NCBI GenBank assembly: GCA_030684575.1
Contig: JAUXVD010000015.1
Coordinates: 1-64,000, forward strand
DNA: 64,000 bases
Direction of reading: 5' to 3'
Origin: Nitrospirota bacterium
GTDB taxonomy: Bacteria; Nitrospirota; Nitrospiria; Nitrospirales; Nitrospiraceae
The position numbers and the translations under genes are program-made. The notes beneath the pieces were generated by a model. That model had not been told where the DNA came from. It worked only from the letters and a program-made list of their open reading frames with translations, and made no database searches. This document shows positions 61,261 through 64,000 of the stretch, piece after piece; position 1 is the first letter of the stretch, and every line of letters begins with the position of its first letter.

Positions 61261-61537
61261 GCACTCGAAAGGCCCCCTCGACGCGGTTCTGCGAGAGGAC
61301 GCTATGGCCCTCATTGCTCACGCTGCGAGGAACATTCTGAATCGGGTCGCCATCATCCAACAGTACTGAAAGAATCTGTCCCTGTTCCATCGTTTCTAAC
61401 TTCAATTTCGTCTTGACGAAGTTGTAGGGGCAGATCACTCCTCGCAAATCCAACTCGGCATTCGGTTGATCCGTCACAATCGTGCCTTTCTCTTCATCTC
61501 CAACCACAGGTCTCTCCTTCCCCTCTGTCCAAGCCAT
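61235..61537 (-). CDS. TusA-like sulfur-carrier protein
   Basis: About 100 residues from ATG 61537. The family signature AELDLRGVICPYNFVKTKLKL has the sulfur-carrying Cys in the CPxxxxK motif (here CPYNFVK). GQILSVLLDDGDPIQNVPRSV is the second block. It probably transfers persulfide sulfur. Its 3' end overlaps the convergent rsmI 3' end by 26 bases. Confidence 0.88.
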   Translation of the reverse strand: MAWTEGKERPVVGDEEKGTIVTDQPNAELDLRGVICPYNFVKTKLKLETMEQGQILSVLLDDGDPIQNVPRSVSNEGHSVLSQNRVEGAFRVLIRRRGDE

Positions 61538-61617
61538 TCTTCTTACACAGGCAGGACTCAAATCCTAACAAGGAGTCGGCAACCCCGCAAGCACGATGCT
61601 TCATGGCAGGCAAGGCA

Positions 61618-61653
61618 GACAAAAAAAGAAGGGGCAGCGAAACGCTGCCCCTT
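61618..61653 (-). terminator. Rho-independent terminator of the secreted protein gene
   Basis: On the minus strand a perfect 11-bp stem AAGGGGCAGCG/CGCTGCCCCTT with a TTT loop is followed by CTTTTTTTG. It lies 29 bases after the stop at 61682. Confidence 0.92.
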
Positions 61654-61681
61654 CCCATAGAGCCACAAAATGTATTGCGAC

Positions 61682-62422
61682 TTAGTTCAGACCCTTGACC
61701 AAGTTCGGCTTTTGATAGTCCGTCCCGTAGTCTGACTTGTTGCCGACTGCATTACCCCATCCCGGCTGCGGTTCACAGGCCCAGCAAGGAGCGGCACCGG
61801 TATATTCACCAACCGGGCTGGTGATACCAGTGGTGATCTCTCCTGGCAACACCGCACCGCCAACCCCACCAGTCGTGGAGCCGCTATTCGTGTTAATCGC
61901 GCGCTCGGTCGCCGGATTCGGGCGCTGCCCAAGTCCGCCGTTACCAGCGAGCTTCTCATTCCCTCGAATAACGGTGACCTCTCGGACGATTTTACGGCCC
62001 GTGCCAAACGGATGGCTCTCATCTGTTTCCTCGATTGCCTGAATCGTGACATCGTCACCGGCATCAAGCACACGAAGCTGATCGTAATTGGTATGGTTAT
62101 CAAAATACACTGTGCGGTAGTTCATCGCGCCACCACCTGCACGTCCCTCATCGTGGGAGCTTCCACCCATCTCGAGGTACATTTTTTTGGCCGCAAGATC
62201 AAATCCGATCACGCGACCAAACATGGTTTCTGCCTGTGACAACCGATCGAGGAAGCTGGCTCGATCGAAGGTAGTCACTCGAGTGCTTGATCCTGACACA
62301 TCGCCAACTCCGGTACCGACGCCCATACCGGATTGGTTCGTTTGCAAGCGCTCCTGAGCGAATGACACACCCACGGAACCGACAAAAACAATTGCCGTTC
62401 CTAGTGCCAACACTTTATGCAT
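61682..62422 (-). CDS. Secreted Gly/Pro-rich protein of unknown function
   Basis: 246 residues from ATG 62422, with AGGAGG six bases upstream. Signal peptide LALGTAIVFVGSVGVSFAQE. The middle domain (RVIGFDLAAKKMYLEMGG, RTVYFDNHTNYDQL, AGDDVTIQAIEE, VREVTVIRG) is beta-rich, like small OB- or SH3-like folds. The C-terminus is glycine-rich and holds CWACEPQPGWG. A periplasmic or surface role is likely. No family recognised. Strong ribosome site and terminator suggest high expression as a single gene. Confidence 0.8.
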   Translation of the reverse strand: MHKVLALGTAIVFVGSVGVSFAQERLQTNQSGMGVGTGVGDVSGSSTRVTTFDRASFLDRLSQAETMFGRVIGFDLAAKKMYLEMGGSSHDEGRAGGGAMNYRTVYFDNHTNYDQLRVLDAGDDVTIQAIEETDESHPFGTGRKIVREVTVIRGNEKLAGNGGLGQRPNPATERAINTNSGSTTGGVGGAVLPGEITTGITSPVGEYTGAAPCWACEPQPGWGNAVGNKSDYGTDYQKPNLVKGLN

Positions 62423-62664
62423 GTGCTGCCTCCTTGGTGAGATTAGAGAATGAAGTGAAATGACGGACAACAAGATATTGGACCAACATGATCAGGTTAG
62501 AATCTCCTCATCACTATTTAACGCGCGGACTATAGGCCACCCATATCCGACATGTCAAGTGGCATAATTGCTTTGAATTCGTTATTGATTCACGCAGATC
62601 GACTAACTGAACGAACCGCAGAAAACCCATAGATACATATCCCCACACTGCTACCACTGACTGA

Positions 62665-62751
62665 TGGTGCCCAGAGGGAGGGTTGAACTCCCACTCTCTT
62701 ACGAGAACCGGATTTTGAGTCCGGCGCGTCTGCCAGTTCCGCCATCCGGGC
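62665..62751 (-). tRNA. tRNA-Leu (CAA)
   Basis: 87 bases with encoded CCA (62665-62667). Acceptor GCCCGGA/TCTGGGC with one G-T pair. The anticodon loop CTCAAAA gives CAA for TTG codons. A long variable arm (type II) is present. Confidence 0.95.
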
Positions 62752-62903
62752 ATAGACCATAATCCACAAATAAAACGCCGCACATTCTTAACACGAAGCC
62801 ATGTGCGGGTCAATCAATCTCCCCTCTTTTCTTACACCTGAACGCAGTGCTACACTAACGCCTCTACCCACTTCATACATCTGTGCAGGAGGATCCTTAG
62901 ATT

Positions 62904-63182
62904 ATGGCAGACGTTCAGTGCGTCACGTGCGGACAAGCAGGAGAAGCCATCACCGACACCCTTTTTATGGGAAAGCTCGAAACCGAGATTAAAGCCAAGG
63001 TCTGCAAGCCCTGCTGGAAAAAATGGGAAGGTATGCGGGTCATGGTCATCAATGAGTATCAGGTCAACCTGGGCGAGGAAAGCGGCAGAGAACTCGTCAA
63101 GAAACAGATGAAAGCGTTTCTGAAGCTTGGCGAGCAAATTGACACCGCAAAAATCGATCAGAACTTTCGCCCGCAAGCCTAA
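62904..63182 (+). CDS. YggX-like Fe(2+)-trafficking/oxidative protection protein
   Basis: 92 residues. VCKPCWKKWEGMRVMVINEYQ and LVKKQMKAFL match the C-terminal three-helix part of the YggX family. The N-terminus adds CVTC (Cys6, Cys9), pairing with CKPC (Cys34, Cys37) to form a likely metal site not seen in E. coli YggX, which has a single N-terminal Cys. The family protects iron-sulfur proteins from oxidants. AGGAGG lies 11 bases upstream. Confidence 0.85.
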   Translation: MADVQCVTCGQAGEAITDTLFMGKLETEIKAKVCKPCWKKWEGMRVMVINEYQVNLGEESGRELVKKQMKAFLKLGEQIDTAKIDQNFRPQA

Positions 63183-63318
63183 GCCTGACGGACACTCGGT
63201 GGGCTCCAATACTTCCCCTCTGCCAGTAATAGAGATTTTCGCGTGAATTTCTCTAGCGATCTCGCAGGCTTCGTTGACAGGCCTGTGACAGAAATGCTAA
63301 GTTGCCCCCTTCTTGATC

Positions 63319-63332
63319 CATCCATATGGATG
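63319..63332. promoter_or_regulatory. Perfect palindrome CATCCATATGGATG
   Basis: A 14-base palindrome about 52 bases before the BFN gene start. It may be an operator for the two-gene BFN operon; no partner regulator is identified. Confidence 0.35.
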
Positions 63333-63383
63333 ATGGGCACTGCCTCGCGACCTTAAAAAGCGAGGAAGAGGAACGGGTTTGTC

Positions 63384-63839
63384 GTGATTACACAGATGCA
63401 TATCAAGGGGTTAATGTTCGACCCCTACAATAACGCGTATATCGTGGTGCTCCGAGACGAAGAACATTCCGACATGCTCCCCATTTGGGTCGGAAAGTCA
63501 GAAGCCGGGGCGATCAGTATGGCGATGGAAAATGTCACGCCTCCCAGGCCGATGACGCACGATTTCATGAAGTCGTTTCTCGATGCCTATAATGCGAAAG
63601 TCATCAGCGTGGTCATTACAGATCTGTCAGAACATACCTACTTTGCAAAGATTCACTTGATGTACGAAGACTCAGAATATACCGTCGATGCCAGACCTAG
63701 CGATGCGATTGCACTCGCCCTTCGGTCCAATGCACCGGTATTTGCCAATGATACCGTCATTACGAAACAAAGCTCCGAGGAACTTGAACAGTGGCTGGAA
63801 AATCTTAAACCGGAAGATTTCGGCAAACTGGACTCCTGA
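63384..63839 (+). CDS. Bifunctional nuclease (BFN/DUF151) family protein
   Basis: 151 residues from GTG 63384 (ATG 63396 possible), after GAGGAACG. Family blocks: NNAYIVVLRDEEHSDMLPIWVGKSEA, in parts DMLPIWVGKSEAGAISMAM; HDFMKSFLDAYNAKVISVVI; YTVDARPSDAIALALRSNAPVF. The DARPSDAIALAL core is diagnostic. The family name comes from a plant protein with DNase and RNase activity; the bacterial role is unproven. Confidence 0.93.
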   Translation: MITQMHIKGLMFDPYNNAYIVVLRDEEHSDMLPIWVGKSEAGAISMAMENVTPPRPMTHDFMKSFLDAYNAKVISVVITDLSEHTYFAKIHLMYEDSEYTVDARPSDAIALALRSNAPVFANDTVITKQSSEELEQWLENLKPEDFGKLDS

Positions 63840-63855
63840 TTCAAGGACACCCGAC

Positions 63856-64000
63856 ATGAGCACCATCAATCCATCCAAAGAGCAGACCCTGATCGAATAC
63901 CGGGTGGACCGCATTCTCGAGGAAGCCAATACCGACACCAGAATCGTCGTACTGGCAAGACAAGACGGTGCCCTCGACACGTTTCCGATCTGGGTCGGAT
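63856..64000 (+). CDS. Second BFN/DUF151 paralogue, cut by window edge
   Basis: The frame from ATG 63856 is open to the edge (48 residues). LIEYRVDRILEEANTDTR leads to IVVLARQDGALDTFPIWVG, matching the IVVLRDEE...LPIWVG block of the preceding gene. It starts 17 bases after the first BFN stop, so the two form a tandem pair. Confidence 0.8.
   Translation, partial: MSTINPSKEQTLIEYRVDRILEEANTDTRIVVLARQDGALDTFPIWVG

Overview
The window looks like a chromosome segment of a Nitrospira-type bacterium (phylum Nitrospirota). That assignment is an inference. It rests on moderately high GC, dense same-strand gene packing, the tilS-hpt-ftsH-folP-glmM and heme blocks, a secreted WD40-caspase protein, and a long palindromic intergenic repeat that I associate with Nitrospira. 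No rRNA or nitrification gene is present to prove it.

Region 1 (left edge to about 11.76 kb) is an integrated mobile element. A tyrosine integrase abuts the 3' end of a tRNA-Arg gene, the classic attachment arrangement. Most of the element is one leftward operon of about 20 small genes. Many are joined by ATGA or GTGA stop/start overlaps: ribbon-helix-helix regulators, an excisionase-like helix-turn-helix protein, zinc-ribbon and one-helix membrane proteins, a ParB-like protein, an HNH nuclease, a DUF5131 (phage Gp37/Gp68) protein, and at the left edge a phage-type replication protein whose frame runs out of the window. A tRNA-Met lies inside the operon. A strong sigma70-like promoter overlapping an inverted repeat drives it from about 9.3 kb. 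The rightward strand next to the integrase carries a third ribbon-helix-helix protein, a c-type cytochrome lipoprotein, a strong terminator and a TRL-like lipoprotein. No virion structural genes are visible.

Region 2 (11.84-18.3 kb) holds a glycine-zipper lipoprotein, the WD40-caspase protein, tRNA-Pro, mtnA and a MazEF toxin-antitoxin pair with a perfect operator palindrome.

Region 3 (18.36-43.83 kb) is a leftward exopolysaccharide locus of about 25 kb. From promoter to end it encodes a small ribbon-helix-helix protein, an HD-GYP protein, Wza-like export lipoprotein, Wzc-like co-polymerase/tyrosine kinase, polymerase/ligase, two GT4 enzymes, a Wzx flippase, GT2, methyltransferase, GT39-like enzyme, methyltransferase, GT4, methyltransferase, a small membrane protein, an AsnB-type amidotransferase, a fused double GT4, a membrane PHP protein, WbqC, a PIG-L deacetylase, a DegT aminotransferase and a WecA/MraY-like initiating transferase. 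It is a complete Wzx/Wzy-type pathway for an amino-sugar polymer with amide and methyl decoration.

Region 4 (44.1-60.4 kb, leftward) is housekeeping: comEC, glmM, folP, ftsH, hpt, tilS, ribF, then hemB, a CBS protein, a cobA-hemD fusion, hemC, a zinc-ribbon membrane protein, hemA and a CcsA/HemX protein. The heme block turns glutamyl-tRNA into uroporphyrinogen III and precorrin-2, serving heme, siroheme and cytochrome c.

Region 5 (60.4 kb to the right edge) has an RsmI-like methyltransferase, a TusA-like protein, a secreted Gly/Pro-rich protein with a terminator, tRNA-Leu, a YggX-like protein with an added four-cysteine motif, and two tandem bifunctional-nuclease (BFN) genes, the second cut by the window edge.
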